DNA of 64,000 bases, taken from positions 124,001-188,000 of the forward strand of contig NZ_JACAKB010000002.1 of assembly GCF_030326305.1 (NCBI RefSeq). Reading direction: 5' to 3'. The position numbers and the translations under genes were made by a program. This DNA is from Myroides odoratimimus. GTDB lineage: Bacteria > Bacteroidota > Bacteroidia > Flavobacteriales > Flavobacteriaceae. Of the stretch, positions 17,696-27,039 are shown in pieces. A model generated the notes under the pieces. That model did not search any database. It was not told the origin of the DNA and was given only the letters and a program-made list of their open reading frames with translations. Each line of letters opens with the position of its first letter. Within the stretch, counting starts at the first letter, position 1.

Positions 17696-19009
17696 TTAAT
17701 ATACACCTATATAATATTGGTCTACTCCTGTTGTTATCGTAGCTCCTAATTGTCCTTTTCTAGCTGTTGATTTAACATCATAAATGTAAATATTTCCCTT
17801 TCCTGAAACTGGTGCTAAAGCAATATAGAATTTCCCATCTCTTACAACTGATGTTTGGTATTGTGTCAACCATAAGTTAGCAGGTACTTCTAAATCTACA
17901 GCCGTTTTATTATTTAAATCTATACGAGCCAATCCCCATGCATGAGTAGTTGTTGGTTTACCATCAGGATCTACTCCCATCTCAATCTCAGGTGCATCAA
18001 GCTTTTCATAAGGCATATAACCTATACCATCTCCAACATAAAACCACCCATTACTTGAAACTTTCTTACCTCCTAAAGCACTACCTAAATCAAATTTAAA
18101 TGTAGTATCATATCTACCATCTTTAATTTTAGCGATATAAGTTTTATCTGCCCCGTTTACCATTTGAAGAACTTCTTTATTATTATTAACATATAAAGTT
18201 GGAGTACGATATCCGTTAGTACTTCCAACGACATGTTCAGTTGTAATTACATCTGTTTTAGATAAATTATTTTTATCTACGACCAAAGTAAAAGTTTTAT
18301 CTGTAGGCTTTCTTTTTCCAGTATTCGGATCATAAAGACTAACAGCTGCTCCATAATACAACTTACTATCAACTAATACTGGTGAGTCAATTCTGCTGAT
18401 ATAATATCCTTTTTTAGTAAATTCCTCACTAAGCTTAACATTGATTTCTTTTTGTGCTCCAGGTAAAAATGACCATCCCTCTAAATCTATAAGAGCTATA
18501 CTTGCAGTAATCTTATGCCCCAAATATTCACCAGATCCATTTTCTCCGGCATGTTGAGGCGCAGCAGTGATATAATGTACAGATCCTATATCTTCATTAA
18601 TTTTAGTAAATCTACCTGTTTTCGTCCCTAGCACAGGAGCTGACTCAATATGTCCAACCTGAGTGTAATTTTGCCCACCTTTGTGTTCATATTTTCTCAA
18701 ATCACCTACTGTATAATTTAAATTATATACATACTTCCCGTCTTTAGATACATATATTCTAGATGTTCTAGATGAAGGCATCTGAAATCCTTTTTTATTA
18801 AAACTGATTTCTCCTTCTCCTAGTTTATCTACCCCTTGTAAATAAGTAGCTGACTGTGATCCCGATCCACTAGCATAAGCTAATTGAAATTGCTTACCTT
18901 TAAGTTCCTCTACTGTATCTGGGCTAGAATTATCATCAGATGAACATCCTATTGTCATTAATGCTAGTCCTGCAAATAATAATGTACTTTTAAAAAATTT
19001 ACGTTTCAT
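17696..19009 (-). CDS. DUF4374 lipoprotein next to TonB receptor
   Basis: This 437-residue lipoprotein has its lipobox at Cys22 (MTIGCSS), followed by a polar Ser/Asp linker. The rest looks like a beta-propeller with recurring strand pairs (for example VSKDGKYVYNLNY, RIDLNNKTAVDLE). It resembles the DUF4374 family, which travels with TonB-dependent receptors in Bacteroidota. It begins 16 bases after the receptor gene stops, so the two form an operon. A surface or periplasmic partner of the receptor, possibly ligand-binding, is an inference from context. Confidence 0.8.
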   Translation of the reverse strand: MKRKFFKSTLLFAGLALMTIGCSSDDNSSPDTVEELKGKQFQLAYASGSGSQSATYLQGVDKLGEGEISFNKKGFQMPSSRTSRIYVSKDGKYVYNLNYTVGDLRKYEHKGGQNYTQVGHIESAPVLGTKTGRFTKINEDIGSVHYITAAPQHAGENGSGEYLGHKITASIALIDLEGWSFLPGAQKEINVKLSEEFTKKGYYISRIDSPVLVDSKLYYGAAVSLYDPNTGKRKPTDKTFTLVVDKNNLSKTDVITTEHVVGSTNGYRTPTLYVNNNKEVLQMVNGADKTYIAKIKDGRYDTTFKFDLGSALGGKKVSSNGWFYVGDGIGYMPYEKLDAPEIEMGVDPDGKPTTTHAWGLARIDLNNKTAVDLEVPANLWLTQYQTSVVRDGKFYIALAPVSGKGNIYIYDVKSTARKGQLGATITTGVDQYYIGVY

Positions 19010-19025
19010 AGTTTTTATTATAATA

Positions 19026-21527
19026 TTAAAAAATTGAATAAGTTACTTTTCCATAAAAAGCTCTTCCTGGTTTTTGTAAACCAAAATTGTCATATATCCT
19101 TTGATTAAAAATATTCTTCATATCAAAACTTACTGTTGCTTTTTTATTAGAGAACTGATATATCACTCCAATGTCATTAGGATATTGAGAAGGTATTTCA
19201 TCTAAATTAGTCCCCCCTACATTAGACCAGTTCCTCAAAAATTTCTTTACATAGTAAACATTGTAATTCACAGAAAAGAAATCTCCTTTCGATAAAACAT
19301 GATTAAACTTATAACTCAGATTAGCATTTAGTTTAAATGAAGGCTCATTTCTTATCTGCGTTTTGTAGTATAAATATGGATTGCCATCTTTATCAAATTG
19401 TTTATTAAATAATACATCAAACTTAGATAGTGCTAGATTGAACGCTAAACGTTGTTTAAAAGAATAGTTTAATTCTATATCAAAACCTCTACTTAATACA
19501 TCATCTAAATTTTCATACCTAGTAAAGATTCCTTTTGAGTCAATACTCTCTCTAATCATTCCTTTTACATTTCGATAAAAGTAAGTAGCATTTAAGCTCA
19601 TTGAGTGGTCTTTAAAGTTAAATGGTCCTGCTATAAACCCTACATTATAGTTTGTACTTTTCTCAGGATCAAGACTAAATGAAGGTAATAGATTATCTGC
19701 ATTACTTCCAAAAAGCTCAGATTCTTCTGGCAAGCGAATTGCCTTTTCTGCAGAACCTAATAAGTACAATGGTTCTAACAATTTATAAGATACACTTACC
19801 CCCACTCCATTATGATCAATACTATTATTTATTTTCTTAGTCTTATATAAATCACCAACTAATGGCTTATTAGTATCTTTATAAGGTTCATTAGAGACTG
19901 CCTTCTGATGATATAGTTTATAGAATAAATTGGTTTGAAGCCTATTGTCAAAAAGTTTATTCTCATAGCTAAACGAGAGTATATCCTTAGTCAAATCTCT
20001 TGTATTAACTAATCTCATAACAGCTACTGGTTGCAAAACATCAGTTATTCCTCTTTCAAAGCTGTTATAGAAATAGTTAATACTCAGCTTATGGTTAGGT
20101 ATAAATTCATACCCCACATTTGCACGAACAACCCAAGATTCATCTTTGTTCTTTTCTAATGTTTTTTGGGATGCTACTTCTGCACCACTTGTATATTTCA
20201 GTGGTTTCCCTAAAGGATCTCTTATTACAGTTCCACTCCAATCGTACATATTACCAACTGTATCGATAACTTGTCTAGTTAAATCACTATAAGATAAATC
20301 TAACTTTACCTCTAATCCTTTTATTAATAAATCTTTTTTTTCGTAATTAAGTGTTGCTACATAAGATTCTCTCTTAGTATTTCTATCCCCGTATACATTC
20401 TCCATAGTAATACCATGCTGAATCTCTTTTCTATTTCCAGAAACAATTCCGCCAATAAAAAATTTATCTGCCCATTTCACATCTGTGAAACCTACATCTA
20501 CTTTAGTTCCATAAGATTTATAACCATCGTGAAAGCGCTTAGCTCCATTCTTTGGATAACTTACATTTCCTTGATAATCCACATATCTAATATGATCTCC
20601 ATAGACTTTATAATCATTATCACTATAATTATAAAACGCATTAGCTCTAACAGTCAGTCCATTTTTATCATTTCGATATCCTCCATTGACATTATACTGG
20701 TGCGTATTAAAAGAGCCAAAAGAGCCACTAGCACTCAAAGTATTAGTCATTTTCTGCTTCAATACTACATTGATAGCCCCTCCTAAAGCGTCTTGTGATA
20801 AATAAGTAGGCACTACACCCTTATATACCTCTATACGTTCTATCAAAGCTGGAGGAATACTGTTCAATGAAAATGAACTACCATAATTACTTGCTGGTAC
20901 TCCATCTATAAATACCCTCACCGCGTTTCCAGACAAACCATTCAAATTATAATTCACCCTAGAGCCTAACCCTCCATCTTGTCTTATTTTAACTCCTGCA
21001 GTTCTATCAAGTATTTCATTCGTTTGCAAAGACATCAGTGACGCCTCTTTCATTTCTATAACACTCACTGCAAAACCTTTAGTTTCAAGATCTCGTCTCT
21101 CTGTTTTGACTGAAATAAGCATTTCTTCTAGATTGTGTCCTTTAGATTCTTCTACTGTAACCAATAAATTACTTTTAGAATCCTTAAAGTCAATTTTTAT
21201 TTTAAAATCAACTATTTCCATAGACTTCACATCTAATATATATTGGCCATAATCTACATTTTGAATAGAAAACTCTCCTTCATCATTTGTCTCACTATAC
21301 AAGTTTCCTTTATCTAAGCTAACAACCGCGTACGCTATAGGTCTTCCATCTTTTAGTTTAATTACTCCTGATAAAGTTCCCTTTTGAGCAACCATGAACA
21401 TTGGTATAAGTAGCGTTAAAACATAAATAACATATTTACTCCAAGTAATATTTCTATAACTACCAAACACTTCTTTTTTACTCTTTTTTGTAGCCAAATA
21501 TTTTTTTATACTAATAATTCTAAACAC
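19026..21527 (-). CDS. TonB-dependent outer-membrane receptor
   Basis: This 833-residue protein takes up a large ligand, probably a siderophore or other metal chelate, using TonB energy. The N-terminal 30 residues precede a signal-like helix (about 31-48, ending MVAQ). A carboxypeptidase-like regulatory beta-sandwich follows (about 50-135), then the plug (LQTNEILDRTAGVKIRQDGG around 175) and the barrel ending in Phe. The unusually long N-terminus suggests the true start could lie later, but no suitable Met precedes the signal helix. The divergent AraC gene is the likely regulator. Confidence 0.92.
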   Translation of the reverse strand: MFRIISIKKYLATKKSKKEVFGSYRNITWSKYVIYVLTLLIPMFMVAQKGTLSGVIKLKDGRPIAYAVVSLDKGNLYSETNDEGEFSIQNVDYGQYILDVKSMEIVDFKIKIDFKDSKSNLLVTVEESKGHNLEEMLISVKTERRDLETKGFAVSVIEMKEASLMSLQTNEILDRTAGVKIRQDGGLGSRVNYNLNGLSGNAVRVFIDGVPASNYGSSFSLNSIPPALIERIEVYKGVVPTYLSQDALGGAINVVLKQKMTNTLSASGSFGSFNTHQYNVNGGYRNDKNGLTVRANAFYNYSDNDYKVYGDHIRYVDYQGNVSYPKNGAKRFHDGYKSYGTKVDVGFTDVKWADKFFIGGIVSGNRKEIQHGITMENVYGDRNTKRESYVATLNYEKKDLLIKGLEVKLDLSYSDLTRQVIDTVGNMYDWSGTVIRDPLGKPLKYTSGAEVASQKTLEKNKDESWVVRANVGYEFIPNHKLSINYFYNSFERGITDVLQPVAVMRLVNTRDLTKDILSFSYENKLFDNRLQTNLFYKLYHQKAVSNEPYKDTNKPLVGDLYKTKKINNSIDHNGVGVSVSYKLLEPLYLLGSAEKAIRLPEESELFGSNADNLLPSFSLDPEKSTNYNVGFIAGPFNFKDHSMSLNATYFYRNVKGMIRESIDSKGIFTRYENLDDVLSRGFDIELNYSFKQRLAFNLALSKFDVLFNKQFDKDGNPYLYYKTQIRNEPSFKLNANLSYKFNHVLSKGDFFSVNYNVYYVKKFLRNWSNVGGTNLDEIPSQYPNDIGVIYQFSNKKATVSFDMKNIFNQRIYDNFGLQKPGRAFYGKVTYSIF

Positions 21528-21720
21528 CCTTCAATATATTTTTTTAAATAAAAAGTCATTTTTAATAAGAAGTATACCACTTATTAATTCTGTCATGCAA
21601 AATTACTTCAAGCATTAAGCCTTTTATCTTTCAAAAAAGGATAATTAAATACATACAAAGGATTATTTTTATTAAATCTAATTAATATTTACCTTTACGA
21701 TCATAATTTTATTCTACTAT

Positions 21721-22746
21721 ATGCAACTAACTACTAACTATATAGACAAAATAAGCGGTCAACAAACAACAAAGAAAACAGAAGGAGAATCAATTATAGA
21801 ATACACAGATAATGATGGAGATTACTTTCTAGAAAAAAATCAAAAAGTAGGGCGTTACTTTATAACTTACTATAAATTTATGTTAAATAGCCCCATCACC
21901 ATTTCTCTATCTCCAAACTCTAAAGGTATTTTAATGCTATTCTTACTCGAAGGAGAACAACAACTTTCTCATCATCTAATAAGAAAAGTAGATAAAGAGA
22001 ATTATATACTTAAAATAGACTCCTCAAAACAAGAAACTCGTTACATTTCCATTTTAATACCTAAAGGAATTATAATAAAACTAAAACAAGATTTATTAAT
22101 AGATTTTGAAGCTGAAGAACTACCTAGCACTTTAAAACTAGACGATTTAATAAAAAAGAACAAAATCATCTCCCCAGAAATGAAATCCGTAATCACGGAT
22201 ATATACTCCTGTCAAAGAGATGGTTCATTCAAACAAGTTTATTTAGAAAATAAAATAATAGAGTTACTGTTTTTACAATTAGAATATATCAATCAAGACC
22301 AATCAAAATCTTATATCTCCAATAGAGACATTGAAAGAATGCACTCTGCTAGAAAACTATTAACTCAAAACATTAAACATCCATATACTCTATCAACTCT
22401 TGCTAAAAAAGTAGGTACAAATGAATTTAAACTGAAAAAGTATTTTAAAGAGCTCTTTGGTTCAACAGTGTTTGGATATCTAAATGAGCACAAGATGAAC
22501 AAAGCAAAAGAACGATTACAAAATTCTGATATTACAATTTCCGAGCTAGCAGAAGATCTAGGTTATAAATCACAGAATCATTTTAGTACAGTTTTTAAAA
22601 AATTTTATGGTTATCCTCCTAGCGATATAAAAAAAGTTAAAAACATAAATAATAACAGAACGCACACTATAAACTTATTACCTTTATTCTTTATAGAGAA
22701 ACTTGAAGCTCTAGAGCTTCTTACAGTAAGCACATTTATATTATAA
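21721..22746 (+). CDS. AraC-family regulator, PchR-like
   Basis: The 341-residue protein has an N-terminal ligand-sensing half and a C-terminal two-helix-turn-helix AraC domain (about 205-310). The C-terminal half shows LSTLAKKVGTNEFKLKKYFKE, then LFGSTVFGYLNEHKM and a second HTH ending GYPPSDIK. The wording TLxxLAxxVGxNExKLKxxFKxxFGxTVFGYL is typical of PchR-type siderophore regulators. About 30 further residues, partly hydrophobic, follow the domain. It is divergent from the TonB receptor and separated by 193 bp that should hold the operator, so regulation of that operon is inferred. Confidence 0.88.
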   Translation: MQLTTNYIDKISGQQTTKKTEGESIIEYTDNDGDYFLEKNQKVGRYFITYYKFMLNSPITISLSPNSKGILMLFLLEGEQQLSHHLIRKVDKENYILKIDSSKQETRYISILIPKGIIIKLKQDLLIDFEAEELPSTLKLDDLIKKNKIISPEMKSVITDIYSCQRDGSFKQVYLENKIIELLFLQLEYINQDQSKSYISNRDIERMHSARKLLTQNIKHPYTLSTLAKKVGTNEFKLKKYFKELFGSTVFGYLNEHKMNKAKERLQNSDITISELAEDLGYKSQNHFSTVFKKFYGYPPSDIKKVKNINNNRTHTINLLPLFFIEKLEALELLTVSTFIL

Positions 22747-22818
22747 CGAAATAGAAATCAATAGAATAACAACTATGCTTTTACTTAAAATAATTAGTTA
22801 TTATTCTGTTTTATTTTT

Positions 22819-22826
22819 TATATTTG
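22819..22826 (+). promoter_or_regulatory. rplS promoter -7 box
   Basis: TATATTTG is followed by C, an exact TAnnTTTG match. It implies a leader of about 70 nt. Confidence 0.65.
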
Positions 22827-22832
22827 CACTCG

Positions 22833-22900
22833 ATTTTAGACCAACCTCTGGCGAGGTCCGTGTATGTTGTTCTGAAAAATAACTTTTATACATTATTACA
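22833..22900 (+). promoter_or_regulatory. Structured 5' leader of rplS
   Basis: The leader has a GC-rich hairpin ACCTC-TGGC-GAGGT (22844-22857). A TGTA...TACA pairing then encloses the rest up to the start codon. This is the kind of structure by which L19 could repress its own translation. The assignment rests on position and hairpin only. Confidence 0.45.
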
Positions 22901-23251
22901 ATGGCAGATTTAATGAAATTCGTTCAAGACGAATTAGTTGCAAAAAAAGATTTTCCTCAATTCAACGCAGGAGATACTATCACTGTTTACTACGAAATTA
23001 AAGAGGGTGACAAAAAAAGAACTCAGTTCTTTAAAGGTGTAGTTATCCAAAGAAGAGGACACGGTACTACTGAAACTTTTACTATCCGTAAAATGTCAGG
23101 TAACGTTGGTGTAGAGCGTATCTTCCCAATCAACATGCCAGCTTTAGAAAAAATCGAAGTTAATCAAAGAGGTAAAGTACGTAGAGCTCGTATCTTCTAC
23201 TTCAGAGAGCTTACTGGTAAAAAAGCAAAAATCAAAGAAAGAAGAAGATAA
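22901..23251 (+). CDS. rplS: 50S ribosomal protein L19
   Basis: L19 sits at the 30S-50S interface. The 116-residue protein has the family core PQFNAGDTITVYYEIKEGDKKR, FKGVVIQRRG, TFTIRKMSGNVGVERIFP and a basic end KKAKIKERRR. The start ATG 22901 follows a structured leader with a strong -7 box. It forms a single-gene unit with a terminator directly after it, instead of sharing a transcript with trmD. Confidence 0.97.
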   Translation: MADLMKFVQDELVAKKDFPQFNAGDTITVYYEIKEGDKKRTQFFKGVVIQRRGHGTTETFTIRKMSGNVGVERIFPINMPALEKIEVNQRGKVRRARIFYFRELTGKKAKIKERRR

Positions 23252-23270
23252 TCAACTTTCTAAGAGTTAT

Positions 23271-23309
23271 AAAAAAAGAGATTGTACAATGTACAGTCTC
23301 TTTTTTTTA
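23271..23309. terminator. Bidirectional terminator after rplS
   Basis: An 11-bp stem (23277-23287 with 23291-23301, one G.T) lies between an A-run and a T-run. It serves rplS and the convergent permease-peptidase gene. Confidence 0.87.
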
Positions 23310-23352
23310 TGCTAAAAAAAGGGAAGAGATAATTAAATCCCTTCCCCCTATA

Positions 23353-26300
23353 TTAATTTACACCTTTTCTATTATCATAAGATCTTGTGTCGATCAACTT
23401 ATTATATGGGTCAATACCTACCTCTGTTGGTTTCTCATCTACTACAATAGTAAAATCATTCATAATATCTGATACTTTTACTTTTTTCAGATATAAGGCT
23501 TTCTCTTTACTATTTTTAGACTTGTCTTTCACATCTTCTTGTGCAAAAATCCCTATTTCTATATAATCTGCTAATGGAAGTGATCTAATTTCTACTCCTT
23601 TATCCGATTTGTAGACACGTGTATTCACATCAGAACCAGACTTAGTCGTTGCATCCGTATAGCTCTTTTCTCCTTTATCATCAGCTCTATATTTACTTAC
23701 GATAGCTTTAATTTTCACTTCATACTTACCATTGTCTAACTTTTTTACTTCTGCTTTATCTATATAATTGTCATATAAAGTAATTGTCTCAAACATATCC
23801 TTAACTAAGTATTTCAGTGAATCAGGAGTTGCCTCTTTAATGTCCGCTACTAACTCAGATGCAGTAGTATAAGGAGCATCTTGAAAAGCTACCTTTTTAA
23901 TATATCCTTTTAAAATATCATTAAGCTGCTTATCTCCCAGGTAATCGCTCATCGCATAGAATACTAAAGAGCCCTTTTGATAATGGATATACTGTTGGTT
24001 CTCATTATACATCAATGCTTTTTCTTTTTTACTCTCGCCACTACGTCCTCCTAAGTATCTATCTAATGCTTCTTTTAAAAACTTACGCATCTGTCCTTTT
24101 CCATATTCTGCTTCTAATACTTTTAAAGAACTATATTCAGCTAAACTCTCAGACAACATCGTTGCTCCTTGAACATTAGCTCCTATCACTTGATGAGCCC
24201 ACCATTGGTGCGCTACCTCATGAGAAGTTACTGCGAATGGATAATCTACCTTATTATTAGCCTCTTCATCTACTTTAGCAATAAATCCAATAGCTTCTGA
24301 GAATGGTATTGTATTCGCAAATGATTGAGCGAAAGTTCCCTTTGAACTAGGAAACTCAATAATACGAACTTGTTTATGTTGGTATGGGCTAAATTCTTTC
24401 TCATAATAAGCTAGGGACTTCTTCACCCCATTTACCATGCGATCGATATTATATTCATGCCCTTTATGGTAATATATCTCTATATTAATATCATTCCATT
24501 TATCGCGTTTCACTTCATATCTAGCAGAATTATAAGCATAGAAATTCAGCATTTTCTGGTCCATTTTATAATGGAAATAGCGTCTATCCCCTTCTGTCCA
24601 CTCTTTCTGTAGGTATCCAGGAGCTATCGCTATTTGATCTGCTGATGTACTTACAGTAGTTTCAAATGTTACCCAATCTGAGTCAGAACTTATATATGTA
24701 TTTTGTAATGCTTTCCTATCTGTTTGCTCCGCCATGCGCTCTTTTGGTTTTAGACCATACTTTTTACGCACCTCATCATCAGACAACTCAAATCGACTTA
24801 TGTACCCAAAAGAAGGAAACAACTCACCATTATTAATGAATGTACCATTCTCTAGTACAGAAGAATTATTGCGAATAGCGGTATTTTCTTTATTCTTTAC
24901 TTCAAACTTAAATACCAATTTTTCTCCATGAGCTAAAGGCTTAGTTAATTTGTATAATCTAATACCAATCACAGTATCATTTAATACTTCTTTTGCTCCA
25001 TCAACAGTGATGACATTAATATATCTTTTAACATAGTTTACATAAAGGCTATCTACTGCTTTCTCATTCTTATTCTCTAATACATACTGTCCTTTTGCTA
25101 AAAAGTCCCCTTGTGCTGGATATAAATCAAAATCTACTTTTATATCTGTAATACGAGGAAGAATCATATTCTCATATTTCTTATAAGTCTTTTCATACTC
25201 TACTGTTAATAGCTCATTTTCTTTGTCTGAAGTATACTTATTTAATACCGTATTTTCATAGTACAGATATCCCCCTAAACTAAAGAATCCTATACCAAAA
25301 AGTACAATAACACTTACTATACCTTTATTAGCTCTTTTTCTAGCAAAGTATAATCTCTCTTTCAAATTATTCACTATACCTCTTCTCCAGAACAATAATG
25401 TCAATCCACTTAATGAAATAATAAACATTACCCAATAAAGAGCATAGATATAATATCTACTTAAGTTAGAGCCAAAGCCATTCATATCAGAATAGGGTGT
25501 TCCTGGTAGTTTATTAAAAAAGAAGATACGTTGTTCAATACCTAACTTTGACAATTGTCCTCCAAATAAGAAGAACACAAATAAAACAAAGAATCCTACC
25601 AGATAGTTTCTAAAATAAGTTTGAACCGCAATAGCTAATCCTGCCCAAATCATATACCATATCCAACTTATTCCTATTAGCTCCTTAAGATAAAGTCCTA
25701 TCTCAAAGTTGTAATAACCATTGTGTATTTGTACAATAATCCCTCCTATCATAATAACTACTAACAAGAATAACTGTACTACTATTAAACTTATAAACTT
25801 AGAAAAGAAGAATACATAGTTAGGAGTTGGCGTAGCATCTATTAATAAGTCCATTCTAGACAACTTTCCTCTATGTACTAATAACCCTGCTCCTAAGAAA
25901 GTAATAATGATGATGACCAACTGAAATGTAGTCCCAGGTATTCCTAACATTAAGCGAGTAACTGGATATACTGTAGTCCCATATAGAGAAGTCGCTGAAG
26001 AAGAGACTAACAACATCATTAAAATACCTAATCCCACAAGGATCATAAACACCTTATTCTTAGCTAGATATTTTATCTCTCCTTTAGCGAAACTAAATAT
26101 ATTACTCCACTGTGTTCCTAATGAAAAGTTATAGCTAACCTTAGGTAATTCAATACGTACTATTCCTCCGAAATTATTTTTCGTTACGCGTTCTGATTTT
26201 TTAGACTTTCTACTAAAAGTAAATGCTTGCTGTGTAAACGTAAAGAACTTTGCAAGACCTCCTAAGAACAATAAAGATACCGCTAACCAAATTCCTCTAT

Positions 26301-27036
26301 TTAATAGATACCACTTTTCTATAGGAAGATTATTATTGTTTATTTCATCCACTGTCCAGTACTCAGTATAATATCTTAAAGCCGAACTTCCTGATGGATC
26401 TAATAAAGCAACTAACTCTTTATTATCCATATCATGTCCTAAGCCTCCTATTATCCCTTGTATAATCAATAAGATCACCATAGAGACAAAACCGATATAC
26501 ACACTTCTAGACATTGTCACTACAACAAATACAATACTACCAAAGAATATCATATTAGGAATAATGGTCAATAAATACACCTGTACATAACTCCAAAGCA
26601 CATTCTCTCCTAATAAATTAGGATTAGCCCACGGTAGTAACGTCGCTAGGAATATACCAATACCTATCGTTAAACTAATTAATAAGGTTACTAAAAATGA
26701 ACTTAAGAATTTTCCTGCTAAATATTCTCTTTTAGAAAAAGGATACGAGAATAAAATATGATGTACCTCATAACGAAAATCTCTATAAATAGAAGCCCCG
26801 ATAATAGAAGGAAATAAGAAATAAAGTAAATTATTAAAACCTTCTATAAAATTAGCCAATACATAAGGTGAATTAAACTTCATTAGAGAACTAGACGTTA
26901 CTTTCACGACATCAAAAACTCCAACGGCACTAGCCATACTTAAAAAACCTAGCAAAAAGAATAATACTAGGTATAGATAAAATACCCAGTTCTTTAACCA
27001 GCGTTTTATTTCAAATGAAAAAATAGTTCCAAACAT
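23353..27036 (-). CDS. ABC-2 permease fused to M1-family aminopeptidase
   Basis: The 1227-residue membrane protein has two blocks of membrane helices. The first (about 1-270) and second (about 325-600) each resemble ABC-2 permease domains. An M1 metallopeptidase region occupies about 640-1130. The zinc site HEVAH lies near residue 935, and the third ligand Glu is in LSESLAEY, one residue further away than in the classical HEXXHX18E pattern. The usual GAMEN exopeptidase loop is replaced by SFANTIPFSE. The partner ATPase gene ends 3 bases upstream, so the two form one transporter. The family recurs in Bacteroidota, and the substrate is unknown. Confidence 0.92.
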   Translation of the reverse strand: MFGTIFSFEIKRWLKNWVFYLYLVLFFLLGFLSMASAVGVFDVVKVTSSSLMKFNSPYVLANFIEGFNNLLYFLFPSIIGASIYRDFRYEVHHILFSYPFSKREYLAGKFLSSFLVTLLISLTIGIGIFLATLLPWANPNLLGENVLWSYVQVYLLTIIPNMIFFGSIVFVVVTMSRSVYIGFVSMVILLIIQGIIGGLGHDMDNKELVALLDPSGSSALRYYTEYWTVDEINNNNLPIEKWYLLNRGIWLAVSLLFLGGLAKFFTFTQQAFTFSRKSKKSERVTKNNFGGIVRIELPKVSYNFSLGTQWSNIFSFAKGEIKYLAKNKVFMILVGLGILMMLLVSSSATSLYGTTVYPVTRLMLGIPGTTFQLVIIIITFLGAGLLVHRGKLSRMDLLIDATPTPNYVFFFSKFISLIVVQLFLLVVIMIGGIIVQIHNGYYNFEIGLYLKELIGISWIWYMIWAGLAIAVQTYFRNYLVGFFVLFVFFLFGGQLSKLGIEQRIFFFNKLPGTPYSDMNGFGSNLSRYYIYALYWVMFIISLSGLTLLFWRRGIVNNLKERLYFARKRANKGIVSVIVLFGIGFFSLGGYLYYENTVLNKYTSDKENELLTVEYEKTYKKYENMILPRITDIKVDFDLYPAQGDFLAKGQYVLENKNEKAVDSLYVNYVKRYINVITVDGAKEVLNDTVIGIRLYKLTKPLAHGEKLVFKFEVKNKENTAIRNNSSVLENGTFINNGELFPSFGYISRFELSDDEVRKKYGLKPKERMAEQTDRKALQNTYISSDSDWVTFETTVSTSADQIAIAPGYLQKEWTEGDRRYFHYKMDQKMLNFYAYNSARYEVKRDKWNDINIEIYYHKGHEYNIDRMVNGVKKSLAYYEKEFSPYQHKQVRIIEFPSSKGTFAQSFANTIPFSEAIGFIAKVDEEANNKVDYPFAVTSHEVAHQWWAHQVIGANVQGATMLSESLAEYSSLKVLEAEYGKGQMRKFLKEALDRYLGGRSGESKKEKALMYNENQQYIHYQKGSLVFYAMSDYLGDKQLNDILKGYIKKVAFQDAPYTTASELVADIKEATPDSLKYLVKDMFETITLYDNYIDKAEVKKLDNGKYEVKIKAIVSKYRADDKGEKSYTDATTKSGSDVNTRVYKSDKGVEIRSLPLADYIEIGIFAQEDVKDKSKNSKEKALYLKKVKVSDIMNDFTIVVDEKPTEVGIDPYNKLIDTRSYDNRKGVN

Positions 27037-27039
27037 CGT

